64,000 bases of DNA from Deinococcus multiflagellatus (GCF_020166415.1 NZ_JAIQXV010000003.1:248001-312000); one strand, 5' to 3'; counted from the stretch's first letter, positions 46,012 through 54,547 are shown. Numbers and translations: made by a program. Notes: a model not told the origin generated them from the letters alone.

Positions 46012-46929
46012 CTACCGCAACCGGGCCTTGTCGTGCAGCTTCTTGGCGATTTCCATGATCTCGCCCATGTCCCATTCCGGCGAGAAGGCCGCCGAGTCGT
46101 GGCCGCCGTCCACCGTGGGGCCGCCCTGGATCTCGGTGTACTCGCCCACGCGCACCTCGCTGCCGTCTTCGGGGTGGGTGCCGTTCCAGATGGCGCTCAG
46201 CTGGGTAAAGTCCGTGTCGCTGAAGCGGTAAAGAATCTGGTGCACGCCCTGGTCCATCACGCGCTTGGCTTCGGGAATCAGGGAAGTGGGAATGTTGGGC
46301 ATGGGCAGCAGCTTTTCCATGTTCACGCCGCTCAGGGTTTCCAGGGCCTTGGCATAGGCGATCTGGTGCACCCCGCCGCGCACCAGCAGGTAGCCCACCA
46401 GGGCCTTGGCGGTGGGGTCGTCCACCATCTCGTACACGCGCAGCTTGTTGTGGCGCGCCGCGCCTTCCAGGAAGAAGTTGTGGGTCAGGTCCAGCATCAA
46501 ATTGCCGCTGGAATACACGTAGTCGCCGCTCCAGGCTTTGCCGTGCGAATCCGCGATCATGGTGCCGGGCCCGGCCGCAATGAAGTGCTTGGCGTAGCGC
46601 ACGTCCTGCGCGAACGAGAAGGGGTGGGTACTGGGGTCCACCGGCTCTTCCTGGGCCTTGGGCTCGGGGCCGGCCAGCAGCGCGTTGATGGTGGCCGAGA
46701 CCAGTTCAATGTGGCCCAGCTCCTCGGCAGCGATGTTAGCAATCAGTTCGTAGTACGGCCGCAGCGTGTCCTTGCCCCGGAAGTTGAACGACTGGGTCAT
46801 GTAGTTCATCAGGGTGGACATCTCGCCAAAACGGCCGCCCATCAGTTCCTGGACGGCCGCCGCCCCGTTGGGGTTGGCTTCTTTGGGCAGGGGGAGGTCA
46901 AACTGCAGTTTGTCAATGCGTAGGAACAT
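46012..46929 (-). CDS. Manganese catalase
   Basis: The 305-residue non-haem catalase disproportionates hydrogen peroxide at a di-manganese site. MFLRIDKLQFDLPLPKEANPNGAAAVQELMGGRFGEMSTLMNY is the N-terminus (read in parts); ANIAAEELGHIELVSATI and the later KALVGYLLVRGGVHQIAYAKAL carry Glu/His metal ligands. A C-terminal AAFSPEWDMGEI is typical. GGAGG lies upstream of the ATG. It fits the oxidative-stress biology of the inferred host. Confidence 0.93.
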   Translation of the reverse strand: MFLRIDKLQFDLPLPKEANPNGAAAVQELMGGRFGEMSTLMNYMTQSFNFRGKDTLRPYYELIANIAAEELGHIELVSATINALLAGPEPKAQEEPVDPSTHPFSFAQDVRYAKHFIAAGPGTMIADSHGKAWSGDYVYSSGNLMLDLTHNFFLEGAARHNKLRVYEMVDDPTAKALVGYLLVRGGVHQIAYAKALETLSGVNMEKLLPMPNIPTSLIPEAKRVMDQGVHQILYRFSDTDFTQLSAIWNGTHPEDGSEVRVGEYTEIQGGPTVDGGHDSAAFSPEWDMGEIMEIAKKLHDKARLR

Positions 46930-47025
46930 GGTGGGGCCTCCTTGGCGCGCCGCGCGCGAACCTTGGGCAGCACACCCCAGGGCCCGCGCGCACAAGGTCA
47001 GCGCCCCCACCTTGTGAGGCCGGTC

Positions 47026-47568
47026 CTAACGCGCGCCCCCCATCTCTGAGGCTGCGGTGAGTTCGGCTGGGCGCCGGGCGCGGTCCAGCAGAAAGCGCCC
47101 CTGGGTCAGCAGGCGGTCGGCGGCGGCGTGGTCGTGGGCCAGGGCCTCGGTCACGGCGCCGTTAATCAGCGCCAGTTGCTCGCCCAGCAGCGCCTCGGGG
47201 CTGTGGCCCTGCGCGGCCAGTTGCGCCCGCCCCGCCGGGGTCAGGTGCAGGTAGGCGCGCAGGGTTTCGGGCAGATAGGTGTCGCGCGCCTGCCGCAGCA
47301 CAAACAGCGTGCGGCCCTGGGCGGCCTGCGGGGCATCTTCCAGGCGGCACAGCAGGGCCAGGGCATACAGGCGGTGCGGTTCGGGCAGGCGCAGGGCCAG
47401 GGCCGGGGCGTCGTCCGGCGCGGCGCCTGCGCTCAGGGCCAGGGGCGCGCTGGGGCGGCCCTCCCGCTCCAGGCGCTCCATCTGGTGGCGGTGAATCATC
47501 TGGCGGCGCAGCAGGGGAAAGCCGAACAGACTGGCGAAAAAAAACAGGGGAACCAGCACTTCTTCCAC
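47026..47568 (-). CDS. Membrane-anchored hypothetical protein
   Basis: The 180-residue protein has one N-terminal membrane segment (LVPLFFFASLFGFPLL) followed by a basic juxtamembrane stretch (RRQMIHRHQMERLERE) and a soluble helical domain. No family recognised. GTG start with AGAGG upstream. It lies between manganese catalase and the divergent pot operon. Confidence 0.7.
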   Translation of the reverse strand: MEEVLVPLFFFASLFGFPLLRRQMIHRHQMERLEREGRPSAPLALSAGAAPDDAPALALRLPEPHRLYALALLCRLEDAPQAAQGRTLFVLRQARDTYLPETLRAYLHLTPAGRAQLAAQGHSPEALLGEQLALINGAVTEALAHDHAAADRLLTQGRFLLDRARRPAELTAASEMGGAR

Positions 47569-47714
47569 GGTGAACCTCTGGGGGGGCAGGGGACGGGGGG
47601 CACGCGGGCGAGGGGCTCACGGTAGCTCCGGGGGGTGGGCTGGGGCGTCCGCCTTAAGGGGGAAGCGGGCGGTGGGGCGCGCGCCTGCCCGGCGGGCCCC
47701 GTACAATTCCGGTC

Positions 47715-47759
47715 ATGACCAGCAGGGCGAGGCAGGAGGCACGGCCATCAGCGGCGTGA
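47715..47759 (+). CDS. Short leaderless leader ORF upstream of potA
   Basis: ATG at 47715 follows TACAAT (47702-47707) by 7 nt, so transcription and translation would start together here. The frame encodes MTSRARQEARPSAA and stops at TGA 47757-47759, which overlaps the potA GTG (47756-47758) as GTGA. AGGAGG at 47734-47739 lies inside it. It could couple ribosomes into potA or act as a regulatory leader peptide. No experimental evidence. Confidence 0.5.
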   Translation: MTSRARQEARPSAA

Positions 47760-48877
47760 GTACCAGGGGGCGGCGGGAACGGGTGATCGGCACCGAGACG
47801 GCGGTGGCGGCGCGCGACCTGCGCAAGAGTTTCCGGGGCGCGGCCCAGCCGGTGCTGGACGGCGTGACGTTGGACATCCGCCAGGGCGAGTTTTTCAGCC
47901 TGCTGGGGCCGTCCGGGTGTGGCAAGACCACGCTGCTGCGCCTGCTGGCAGGGTTTGAGCAGCCGGGCGGCGGCAGCGTGATGATCGGCGGCCGGGACAT
48001 GACCGGCGTGCCCGCCCACCGCCGCCCGGTGAACACCGTGTTCCAGAATTACGCGCTGTTCCCGCACCTGAACGTGCGTGAGAACGTGGAGTTCGGCCTG
48101 CACATGGCCGGGGTGCCGGCCGGCGCGCGGCGCGAGCGGGCCGGGCGCGCCCTGGAACAGGTGCAGATTGGCGACCTTGCCGCCCGGCGCCCCGATCAGC
48201 TGTCGGGCGGGCAGCGGCAGCGGGTGGCCCTGGCCCGCGCCATTGTGAACGAGCCGCAGGTGCTGCTGCTGGACGAACCCCTCAGCGCCCTGGACCTGAA
48301 GCTGCGCAAGGAACTGCAAGTCGAACTGGCGCACCTGCAGCAGACCCTGGGCATGACCTTCGTGTTCGTGACCCACGATCAGGAAGAAGCCCTGGTCATG
48401 AGTGACCGCATTGCCGTGATGAACCGGGGCCGCATTGAGCAGCTGGGCCAGGCCGAGGCCCTGTACGAGCGCCCCCGCACCGCTTTTGTGGCGACCTTTC
48501 TGGGCAGCAGCAACCTCATTGAAGGCACGGTGCAGGCGGTGGACGGGCCCCACGCGACGGTGCAGACCGTGCATGGCCCCCTGCGCACCGCCCTGGGGGC
48601 GGGCCTGCGCCCAGGCCAGCGCGTGACCCTCTCGGTGCGCCCCGAGAAACTGCGCATGGAGCGCGACGACGAAACCGAGGGCAACGAGATCCGCGCCCGC
48701 GTGGACGACATCGTGTACACGGGCGCCGAGAACCAGTACGTGCTGGAAGCGGGCGGCCAGCGCCTGCACGTCTTTCAGCTGAACGCCGACATCGGCGCCG
48801 ACGAGGACTTTGATTACGGCGAACAGGTGGCCCTGTACCTGCCCCCCGAGAACCTTGTGGTGCTGGAGGAAGGGTGA
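47756..48877 (+). CDS. potA: Spermidine/putrescine ABC transporter ATPase PotA
   Basis: The 373-residue ATPase powers polyamine uptake. Walker A GPSGCGKTTLLRLLAG, Q-loop VFQNYALFPHLNV, signature LSGGQRQRVALARA, Walker B VLLLDEPLSALD, H-loop FVTHDQEEAL, then a C-terminal TOBE regulatory domain (~265-373). I chose the GTG that overlaps the leader frame; another GTG nine codons on (47783) is possible since the family core starts at VAARDLRKSF. Confidence 0.9.
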   Translation: MSTRGRRERVIGTETAVAARDLRKSFRGAAQPVLDGVTLDIRQGEFFSLLGPSGCGKTTLLRLLAGFEQPGGGSVMIGGRDMTGVPAHRRPVNTVFQNYALFPHLNVRENVEFGLHMAGVPAGARRERAGRALEQVQIGDLAARRPDQLSGGQRQRVALARAIVNEPQVLLLDEPLSALDLKLRKELQVELAHLQQTLGMTFVFVTHDQEEALVMSDRIAVMNRGRIEQLGQAEALYERPRTAFVATFLGSSNLIEGTVQAVDGPHATVQTVHGPLRTALGAGLRPGQRVTLSVRPEKLRMERDDETEGNEIRARVDDIVYTGAENQYVLEAGGQRLHVFQLNADIGADEDFDYGEQVALYLPPENLVVLEEG

Positions 48878-48910
48878 GACCTCGCTGCGCTCGGTGTCGA
48901 AGGGTCAAAG

Positions 48911-48961
48911 GGTCTAAGGGTCTAAGGAGATGGGGCCCTCATTTCCTTAGACCCTTAGACC
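48911..48961. repeat. Perfect 18-bp inverted repeat of GTCTAAGG units
   Basis: 48911-48928 (GGTCTAAGGGTCTAAGGA) pairs exactly with 48944-48961. Each arm is itself two copies of a GGTCTAAGG-like unit. It separates potA from potB. A related GACCCTTCGAC tract occurs between potC and potD. Confidence 0.75.
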
Positions 48962-48992
48962 TCTCGACCCTTAGACCGCGCCGGAGGCGCGC

Positions 48993-49817
48993 GTGACCCC
49001 CCGCCGCTTTCTCGCCACCCTGGGGCCCGGGGTGCTGTGGCTGCTGGCTTTTCTGGTGCTGCCGGCGCTGATCATGCTGGGGTATTCGTTCCTCACGCGC
49101 ACGGATCTGGCGCAGGTGGGCCCGCCGTGGACGCTGGAAAGCTGGGGGCGGGTCATTGGCTACGACGCGCTGTTTCAGGAATGGACCGGCGACAACCTGC
49201 GGGTGCTGTGGCGCAGTGTGTGGGTGGCGGGGCTCAGCACCGCCCTCTGCGTGCTGCTGGGCTATCCGCTGGCCTTTTACATTGCCCGGCAGGACGCGCG
49301 GCGGCGCCAACTGCTGCTGCTGCTGCTCATCATTCCCTTCTGGACCAATTTTCTGATCCGGGTGTACGCCTGGATCATCCTGCTGCGGCCCTTCGATCTG
49401 GTGCCCAGCCTCACGGCCACCCTGCTGGGCATGGTCTACGCCTTCCTGCCCTTTTTCGTGCTGCCGGTGTATGCCAGCGTGGAGAAGGTGAACTGGTCGC
49501 TCTGGGAAGCGGCGCAGGACCTGGGCGCGCCCCCCGCGCGGGCCTTCTGGAGCGCCGTGGTGCCCCAGACGTGGCCGGGGCTGGTGGCGGGTATCCTGCT
49601 CACCTTCATTCCGGCCCTGGGCACCTTTGTGGTCAGCGACCTGCTGGGCGGCGCCAAGACGGCGCTGGTGGGCAACCTCGTGCAGAACCAGTTCGGGCAG
49701 GCGGGCGACTGGCCGTATGGCAGCGCGCTGAGCTTCCTGCTGATGGGTCTGGTGCTGCTGGGCCTGTGGGCCTACGCCCGGGTGGCGGGCCGCCGGGGTC
49801 TGGAGGAACTAGTATGA
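48993..49817 (+). CDS. potB: Spermidine/putrescine ABC transporter permease PotB
   Basis: The 274-residue permease has six helices; the first is GVLWLLAFLVLPALIMLGYSFL. The polyamine-family loop IIPFWTNFLIRVYAWIILL and the EAA loop LWEAAQDLGAPPARAFWSAVVPQTWPGL are clear. GTG start after CCGGAGG. The N-terminal MTPRRFLATLGPG is normal for the family. Confidence 0.92.
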   Translation: MTPRRFLATLGPGVLWLLAFLVLPALIMLGYSFLTRTDLAQVGPPWTLESWGRVIGYDALFQEWTGDNLRVLWRSVWVAGLSTALCVLLGYPLAFYIARQDARRRQLLLLLLIIPFWTNFLIRVYAWIILLRPFDLVPSLTATLLGMVYAFLPFFVLPVYASVEKVNWSLWEAAQDLGAPPARAFWSAVVPQTWPGLVAGILLTFIPALGTFVVSDLLGGAKTALVGNLVQNQFGQAGDWPYGSALSFLLMGLVLLGLWAYARVAGRRGLEELV

Positions 49818-49837
49818 GGGCGCTGCGCGCCGCAAAT

Positions 49838-49911
49838 GGCCGATGGCGGATGGTTGATGGACAAAGACCATCAACGCTCAACCCTCACCCATCACCCGGC
49901 CCCAAGGGGGC
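49838..49911. repeat. Simple GATGG/CCATC-type spacer repeat
   Basis: Between potB and potC the sequence runs through GGCCGATGGCGGATGG, GTTGATGG and then CCATCAACGC, CAACCCTCACCCATCACC, so it can fold back on itself. A related tract occurs at ~62208-62240. It overlaps no gene. Confidence 0.5.
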
Positions 49912-49914
49912 CGC

Positions 49915-50721
49915 ATGACCCGCACCCACCCCCTCCTGGCCGCCTGGGCGTGGCTGGTGTACGCCTTCCTGTACCTGCCGATTCTGGTGCTGATCGTCTT
50001 TTCCTTCAACGAGTCGCGCTTTGGGGCCGAGTGGACGGGTTTTACCACCAAGTGGTACGGCGTGCTGCTGGGCCGCGCCGACGTGCGCGCGGCGCTGGGG
50101 CACACGCTGCAGGTGGCGCTGCTGAGCACCCTGGTCAGCACGGTGCTGGGCACGCTGACTGGCCTGGGGCTGTGGCGCTACACCAGCCGGGCGCGCGCGG
50201 CCCTGTCCACGCTGCTGGTGCTGCCCATCGTGATTCCCGACGTGGTGATGGGCGTGATGCTGCTGATGTTCTACGCCGCCGTGCGCGCGGGCCTGGAGCG
50301 GGCCGGCTGGACCTTTGACAACGGGTTCTGGACCGTGCTGCTGGCGCACGTCACCTTTCAGATCAGTTATGTGGCGCTGACCGTGCGCTCGCGTCTATCG
50401 GGCTACGGCCCCGAACTGGAGGAAGCGGCGCGCGATCTGGGGGCCAGCGCGTGGCAGTCGTTCTGGCGCGTGGTGTTACCGCTGGCGTGGCCGGGTGTGC
50501 TGGCCGGCGCCCTGCTGGCCTTTACCCTGTCGCTGGACGACTTCGTGGTCACGTACTTCACCAGCGGCTCGGGCTTCCAGACCCTGCCGGTGCTGATCTA
50601 TACCAACGTCAAACGCGGCGTGACCCCCGACATCAACGCCCTGAGCACCCTGCTGATTCTCGTCACCGTGGTGGCGGTGCTGGTGGCGAACGCCCTGCTG
50701 CGCCCCCGGAGGAAAGCGTGA
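49915..50721 (+). CDS. potC: Spermidine/putrescine ABC transporter permease PotC
   Basis: The 268-residue permease starts with AWLVYAFLYLPILVLIVFSFNESRFG and has WTGFTTKWYGVLL, ALSTLLVLPIVIPDVVMGVMLL and the EAA loop ELEEAARDLGASAWQSFWRVVLPLAWPGV. SLDDFVVTYFTSGSGFQTLPVLIY is a PotC hallmark. The stop overlaps a GTG taken as the potD start. Confidence 0.92.
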   Translation: MTRTHPLLAAWAWLVYAFLYLPILVLIVFSFNESRFGAEWTGFTTKWYGVLLGRADVRAALGHTLQVALLSTLVSTVLGTLTGLGLWRYTSRARAALSTLLVLPIVIPDVVMGVMLLMFYAAVRAGLERAGWTFDNGFWTVLLAHVTFQISYVALTVRSRLSGYGPELEEAARDLGASAWQSFWRVVLPLAWPGVLAGALLAFTLSLDDFVVTYFTSGSGFQTLPVLIYTNVKRGVTPDINALSTLLILVTVVAVLVANALLRPRRKA

Positions 50722-51899
50722 CGCGCGGCGCACGGGGTCGAGGGGCCGGCAGGTCGAGGGGTCTAAGCGAGTGGGCCGCTCAGCTTCTTCGACCCTTCGA
50801 CTCTTTGACCCTTCGACGCGGCCAAGGGCCGCTCCTGGCCCTCTGCGCCCTCCTCAGCGGCTGTTACCGGGTGGAGAAGCCGGCCGTGAAAACAGCGTCC
50901 CCTGTGCCCCCGGGCGATGGCCGCACCCTGCGCGTGTTCATCTGGTCGGAATACATGGACCCGGACATCGTGAAGGCGTTCGAGGAACAGACCGGCGCGC
51001 GGGTCATTCTGGACACCTTCGAGAGCAACGAGGCCATGCTCGCCAAGCTGCAGGGGGGCGGGGCCACCTACGACCTCGTGGTGCCCAGTTCGTACGTGGT
51101 GCAGACGATGGTGCGCGCCGGGCTCCTTCAGCCGCTGGACCGCGCGAGGCTGCCCAACCTGAAGAACGTGGCACCCGAATTCCTGAACCCGCCCTATGAC
51201 CCGGGCAACCGCTACTCCGTGCCGTACCAGTACGCGGCCACCGGGCTGGCCTACAACAAGAGCCGCTATGTTCCCCGAAGCAGCTGGGCCGAGATCTTTG
51301 GCCCCGAGGACCGCCGCTCGTTTGTGCTGCTGGACGACCCGCGCGAGGTGATCGGCGCGGCGCTGAAGTACCTGGGCCACAGCGCCAATACGGCCGATGT
51401 GGCCCAGCTGCGCGCCGCCCGCGACCTGCTGCGCCGCACGGTGGCCAAAAAGGGCTTTCAGGGCTTTGACGGCGGCCCCGGCACCCGCAACAAGCTGCTG
51501 GCCCGCCAGATTGACCTGGGTCAGATCTACGTGGGCGACCTGTTGATCGCCACCGAGGAAAACCCCCAGGTGCAGGTGGTGCTCCCCCGCGAAGGCACCA
51601 CCATCAGCATGGATACCCTGGTGGTCTTAAAGCGCAGCCCCAACCCGGCCCTGGCCCACCGCTTCATCAACACCCTGCTGGACGCCGAAGTGGGCGCGCG
51701 CTTAAGCAACTACACCTACTACGCCACCCCCAACGCCGCCGCCCGGCCGCTGCTGGACGACTTTCTCAAGGCCGTCCCCGCCCTGAACCCCCCGGCCGAC
51801 TGGCTGAAAAACGGCAAGCTCAACTTTATTGACGAACTGCCAGACCGGCGGGCCCAGCGGCTGTATGACCGGATCTGGACGGAGTTGAAAAGCAGGTAG
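50718..51899 (+). CDS. potD: Spermidine/putrescine ABC transporter substrate-binding protein PotD
   Basis: The lipoprotein signal reads RRGQGPLLALCALLSGC, with the mature protein from that cysteine. Motifs: LRVFIWSEYMDPDIVKAFEEQTG, YDLVVPSSYVVQTMVRAGLLQPLD, PYQYAATGLAYNKSRY and NTLLDAEVGARLSNYTYYATPNAAA, typical of PotD. The start is uncertain. The GTG overlapping the potC stop adds ~30 residues before the signal, encoded by simple-repeat spacer DNA; a TTG at 50805 would start just before it. Confidence 0.88.
   Translation: MTRGARGRGAGRSRGLSEWAAQLLRPFDSLTLRRGQGPLLALCALLSGCYRVEKPAVKTASPVPPGDGRTLRVFIWSEYMDPDIVKAFEEQTGARVILDTFESNEAMLAKLQGGGATYDLVVPSSYVVQTMVRAGLLQPLDRARLPNLKNVAPEFLNPPYDPGNRYSVPYQYAATGLAYNKSRYVPRSSWAEIFGPEDRRSFVLLDDPREVIGAALKYLGHSANTADVAQLRAARDLLRRTVAKKGFQGFDGGPGTRNKLLARQIDLGQIYVGDLLIATEENPQVQVVLPREGTTISMDTLVVLKRSPNPALAHRFINTLLDAEVGARLSNYTYYATPNAAARPLLDDFLKAVPALNPPADWLKNGKLNFIDELPDRRAQRLYDRIWTELKSR
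50745..50817. repeat. GACCCTTCGAC-type simple repeat at the potC-potD junction
   Basis: The sequence has GGTCGAGGGGTCTAAG followed by TTCGACCCTTCGAC, TCTTTGACCCTTCGAC. It resembles the inverted repeat between potA and potB. It lies within the potD frame if the upstream GTG is used. Confidence 0.55.
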
Positions 51900-52040
51900 C
51901 GGGGCGCGGGTCGCCGGGAGCGGGAAAAGCTGACCTGCGTGCCGGGCAGTCCGCCGCCCCCTCTCTCCCCACCACAAGCGGCGGGACGCAGGCGGCGCTT
52001 CCTTCCCGCACCCCGCGTCCCGCCGCCTGCACCCCTCTCG

Positions 52041-52370
52041 TTAATCCGGCTGATTCACCGGGCGGGCGCTGTCCAGCCAGCCCCACTCGCGCAGGTAGCT
52101 GCGGAACTCGGTCAGGAGTTCGCGGGCGTCTTCCTGCTCGCTCTCGTGCAGGGCGCGCAGCCACGCCTCGCCAGTGGCGCGGGTGTAGGCCAGCAGGGGC
52201 GCGCCGCCGCCCAGGAACGTATCCAGGGCCGAGAGCAGGTCCTCGTAGCGCGCGCGGCGCCAGGGCTTCTGGCGGGTCACCTCGTTCAGAAAATCATCGG
52301 CGGCGTGGTCCAGCAGCGGCGTGCGGCCCACGATCCAGGGGGCTTTCTGGGGGGGCACCGTCATGGTCAT
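52041..52370 (-). CDS. Small hypothetical protein coupled to phoX
   Basis: The 109-residue helical protein starts at an ATG overlapping the phoX stop (ATGA), so it is the last gene of that unit. DHAADDFLNEVTRQKPWRRARYEDLLSALDTFLGGGAPLLAYTRATGEAWLRAL faintly resembles the SAM-like core-binding domain of tyrosine recombinases, but there is no catalytic domain. No function assigned. Confidence 0.65.
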   Translation of the reverse strand: MTMTVPPQKAPWIVGRTPLLDHAADDFLNEVTRQKPWRRARYEDLLSALDTFLGGGAPLLAYTRATGEAWLRALHESEQEDARELLTEFRSYLREWGWLDSARPVNQPD

Positions 52371-54064
52371 GCCTTCCACCCGGGGAAGCCTTCAATGGCC
52401 ACCAGCGTGGGGCGGGGAATGTTGGTGCCGGGCTTGGCCGCAAAGTTCGAGCGCAGCTTGTCCAGGCTCTCGCTGTCCTCGCCGGGGTGCTGAATGGACA
52501 CGAACAGCGTCTTGCCGTCGGGGGACCACACGGGGCCGGTCATTTCGGCGTCCACCGGGCCCACGGCGAAGCGGAAGGCCTTGCCGGCGTTGGGGCCCTC
52601 GGTGGGCATGAAGAACATGGCGTTGTTGCCGTGGAAGGCCTTGATGGGGTTGGTGCTCAGGTCCGAGTTGTCGGTGACCATCCACAGGTTGCCGTAGGGG
52701 TCGAACACGAGGTTGTCCGGGCTGGCAAAGCCGCTCTGGGGCCCGCCCACCGCGAAGATTTCCCACATGAACTTGGTGGCGGTCCAGTCGTCGCCCTGTT
52801 CGCGGAACTTCACGATCTGCCCGAAGAAGTTGCCGTGCTTGCTGTTGTTGGTCAGCGCCACGTACACCTCGCCGGTGCGGGGGTGAATCTCGATGTCCTC
52901 GGGGCGGTCCACCGGGGTGCCGCCGACCGCCAGGGCGCTGGCGCGGGCATCGGCCAGCACGTCGGCCTGGCTGGTGAACAGCGGCTTGCCGTCGCTGGCC
53001 TTGGCGTCTTGCAGCTTCTTGTTCTTGTCGTAGTCCAGCAGTACCCAGCTGCCGTTGCCAAAGTTCGCCACGTACAGGTCGCCCTCGGCCAGCAGGTTCA
53101 GGTTCGCGGCGCGGCCTTCGGGGTCGTACTTGCCGCGCGAGACGAACTTGTACACGCACGAATCCTGCATGTCGTCGCCCATGTAGCCCACCACGCGCCC
53201 GTCCTTGGCGACGGTCACGGCCACGTTCTCATGGCGGAAGCGGCCCATGGCGGTGCGCTTTTTCGGGGTCCACTCGGGGGTGAAGGGGTCAATCTCGGTC
53301 ACCCAGCCCTGGTGCATGGGGTCGTAGCCGCTGCCTTCCCAGGCCTTGGCGTAGCCGTCCACGTTTTCCTCGCAGGTCAGCAGCGTGCCCCAGGGGGTCT
53401 GCCCGCCCGAGCAGTTGCCCACGGTGCCCTTCACCATCGTGGCGCCCTTCACCGCGCTGCTGCCGCGCACCGGGCCGGTCAGCTCAATGTCGCTCAGGGC
53501 GTCAATGCGGCGGTTGCGGGCGTCGGGCACAATGCGCCACTCGCGGCCCTCTTTCTTCACGCGCACCACGCTCACGCCCACGGCTTCCATCTCGGCCCTG
53601 ATCTGCGCGGGGGTGCGGTTTTTGGTGTCGCCGCCCACGAACATGGGGTTCACGTACTCGTGGTTGATCGTCAGCAGCGCCTCGGTGCTGCTGGTGCCGC
53701 CCGTGAGCATGTCGATAGGAAAGAAGCCCACGTAGTCGTGGTTAAAGCCGATCTCGCGGCCACCCTCGGTAAAGGTCTCGCCCCAGGGCGCCAGCACCTG
53801 CGCGCGGTAGCCGCCCGGCAGCGTCATCGCGTCGGCGGTGGTCACGGGAATGGCGCGGAAGGGCGGCATGGTCAGGGGCCCCACCTTCTGCGGGTCCACC
53901 GTGCTGGGGCCGCCGTTGTTCACGGCCTCGGCCTGGCTGATGGTGAGGGGCAGCGCGGTCGCGGCGGCCGTCATGGCGGCGCTGCCCAGCGCGGTGCGGC
54001 GGGTCAGGCGCGTTTCAAGCAGCCGGTGCCAGAGGCTGGCCTCTGCCTTTCGTTCTGTGGTCAT
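52367..54064 (-). CDS. PhoX family alkaline phosphatase
   Basis: The 565-residue protein (DUF839/PhoX) is a calcium/iron-dependent alkaline phosphatase type. A twin-arginine signal is present (RLTRRTALGSAAMTAAATALPL), so it is exported folded. Family motifs: GFNHDYVGFFPID, LLTINHEYVNP, WGTLLTCEENVDGY, FRHENVAVTVAKDGRVVGYMGDD and EVYVALTNN. Promoter and Shine-Dalgarno are not obvious. It is followed by a coupled small gene of unknown role. Confidence 0.88.
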   Translation of the reverse strand: MTTERKAEASLWHRLLETRLTRRTALGSAAMTAAATALPLTISQAEAVNNGGPSTVDPQKVGPLTMPPFRAIPVTTADAMTLPGGYRAQVLAPWGETFTEGGREIGFNHDYVGFFPIDMLTGGTSSTEALLTINHEYVNPMFVGGDTKNRTPAQIRAEMEAVGVSVVRVKKEGREWRIVPDARNRRIDALSDIELTGPVRGSSAVKGATMVKGTVGNCSGGQTPWGTLLTCEENVDGYAKAWEGSGYDPMHQGWVTEIDPFTPEWTPKKRTAMGRFRHENVAVTVAKDGRVVGYMGDDMQDSCVYKFVSRGKYDPEGRAANLNLLAEGDLYVANFGNGSWVLLDYDKNKKLQDAKASDGKPLFTSQADVLADARASALAVGGTPVDRPEDIEIHPRTGEVYVALTNNSKHGNFFGQIVKFREQGDDWTATKFMWEIFAVGGPQSGFASPDNLVFDPYGNLWMVTDNSDLSTNPIKAFHGNNAMFFMPTEGPNAGKAFRFAVGPVDAEMTGPVWSPDGKTLFVSIQHPGEDSESLDKLRSNFAAKPGTNIPRPTLVAIEGFPGWKA

Positions 54065-54179
54065 GCCGGGTAGTCTGGGGGGGCAACGTCACCAAACCTT
54101 CAGCGGGCTGTCAGCGGCAGGTCAGCGCTGCGGCGTCCAGCCCCCGGCGGGGGCCCCCATCACCGTGCGGTTCAGGGAA

Positions 54180-54208
54180 TTGTCGTCTGCGAAGTGTCCG
54201 TTTAAGAT
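54180..54208 (+). promoter_or_regulatory. Promoter of spoVS
   Basis: TTGTCG (54180-54185), a 17-bp spacer and TAAGAT (54203-54208). A ~35-nt leader then carries AAGGAGAG before the start. Confidence 0.65.
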
Positions 54209-54249
54209 AGAGGGGTTTAAGTCTTTGTTTTTGGAAGGAGAGCATCACC

Positions 54250-54531
54250 TTGGAAACCCTGCGCGTCTCCGGCACGTCACGCCCCAACGCCATCGCCGGT
54301 GCCATCGCTGCGCTGCTGCGCACCCAGGGCGAGGTGGAAATTCAGTCCATCGGCCCGGCTGCCGTCAACCAGGCAGTCAAGGCCCTGGCGATTGCCCGTG
54401 GTTACCTGACGGGTGACCAGCTTGATCTGTACACCCAGCCCGAATTCGTGAAGCTGGACGTTCAGGCCGAGGAACGAACGGCGGTCCGGTTTCTGGTCAA
54501 GGCCATTCCGGCGCCCAAGCCCCCGTCCTGA
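54250..54531 (+). CDS. spoVS: Stage V sporulation protein S (SpoVS)
   Basis: The 93-residue Alba-like protein begins ETLRVSGTSRPNAIAGAIAALLRTQGEVEIQSIGPAAVNQAVKALAIARGYL (read in parts), an almost canonical SpoVS. In Bacillus it affects septation and engulfment; its role in non-sporulating bacteria is unknown. The start is a TTG, chosen because AAGGAGAG lies just upstream and homology begins at the second codon. Confidence 0.93.
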   Translation: METLRVSGTSRPNAIAGAIAALLRTQGEVEIQSIGPAAVNQAVKALAIARGYLTGDQLDLYTQPEFVKLDVQAEERTAVRFLVKAIPAPKPPS

Positions 54532-54547
54532 GCGGTCCCCCTGTGCC

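Noticed and set aside
47570..47755. N-terminal extension of PotA from the start of the open frame
   Set aside because: The extension is Gly/Arg-rich spacer DNA that contains the -10 box and leader frame; the ATPase homology begins about 23 codons after the chosen GTG.
48911..48961. CRISPR-like repeat array
   Set aside because: The units are direct neighbours without unique spacers and form one inverted repeat; no cas genes are nearby.
52041..52370. Tyrosine recombinase
   Set aside because: The helices only faintly resemble a core-binding domain, and the catalytic domain with the Arg/His/Tyr residues is absent.
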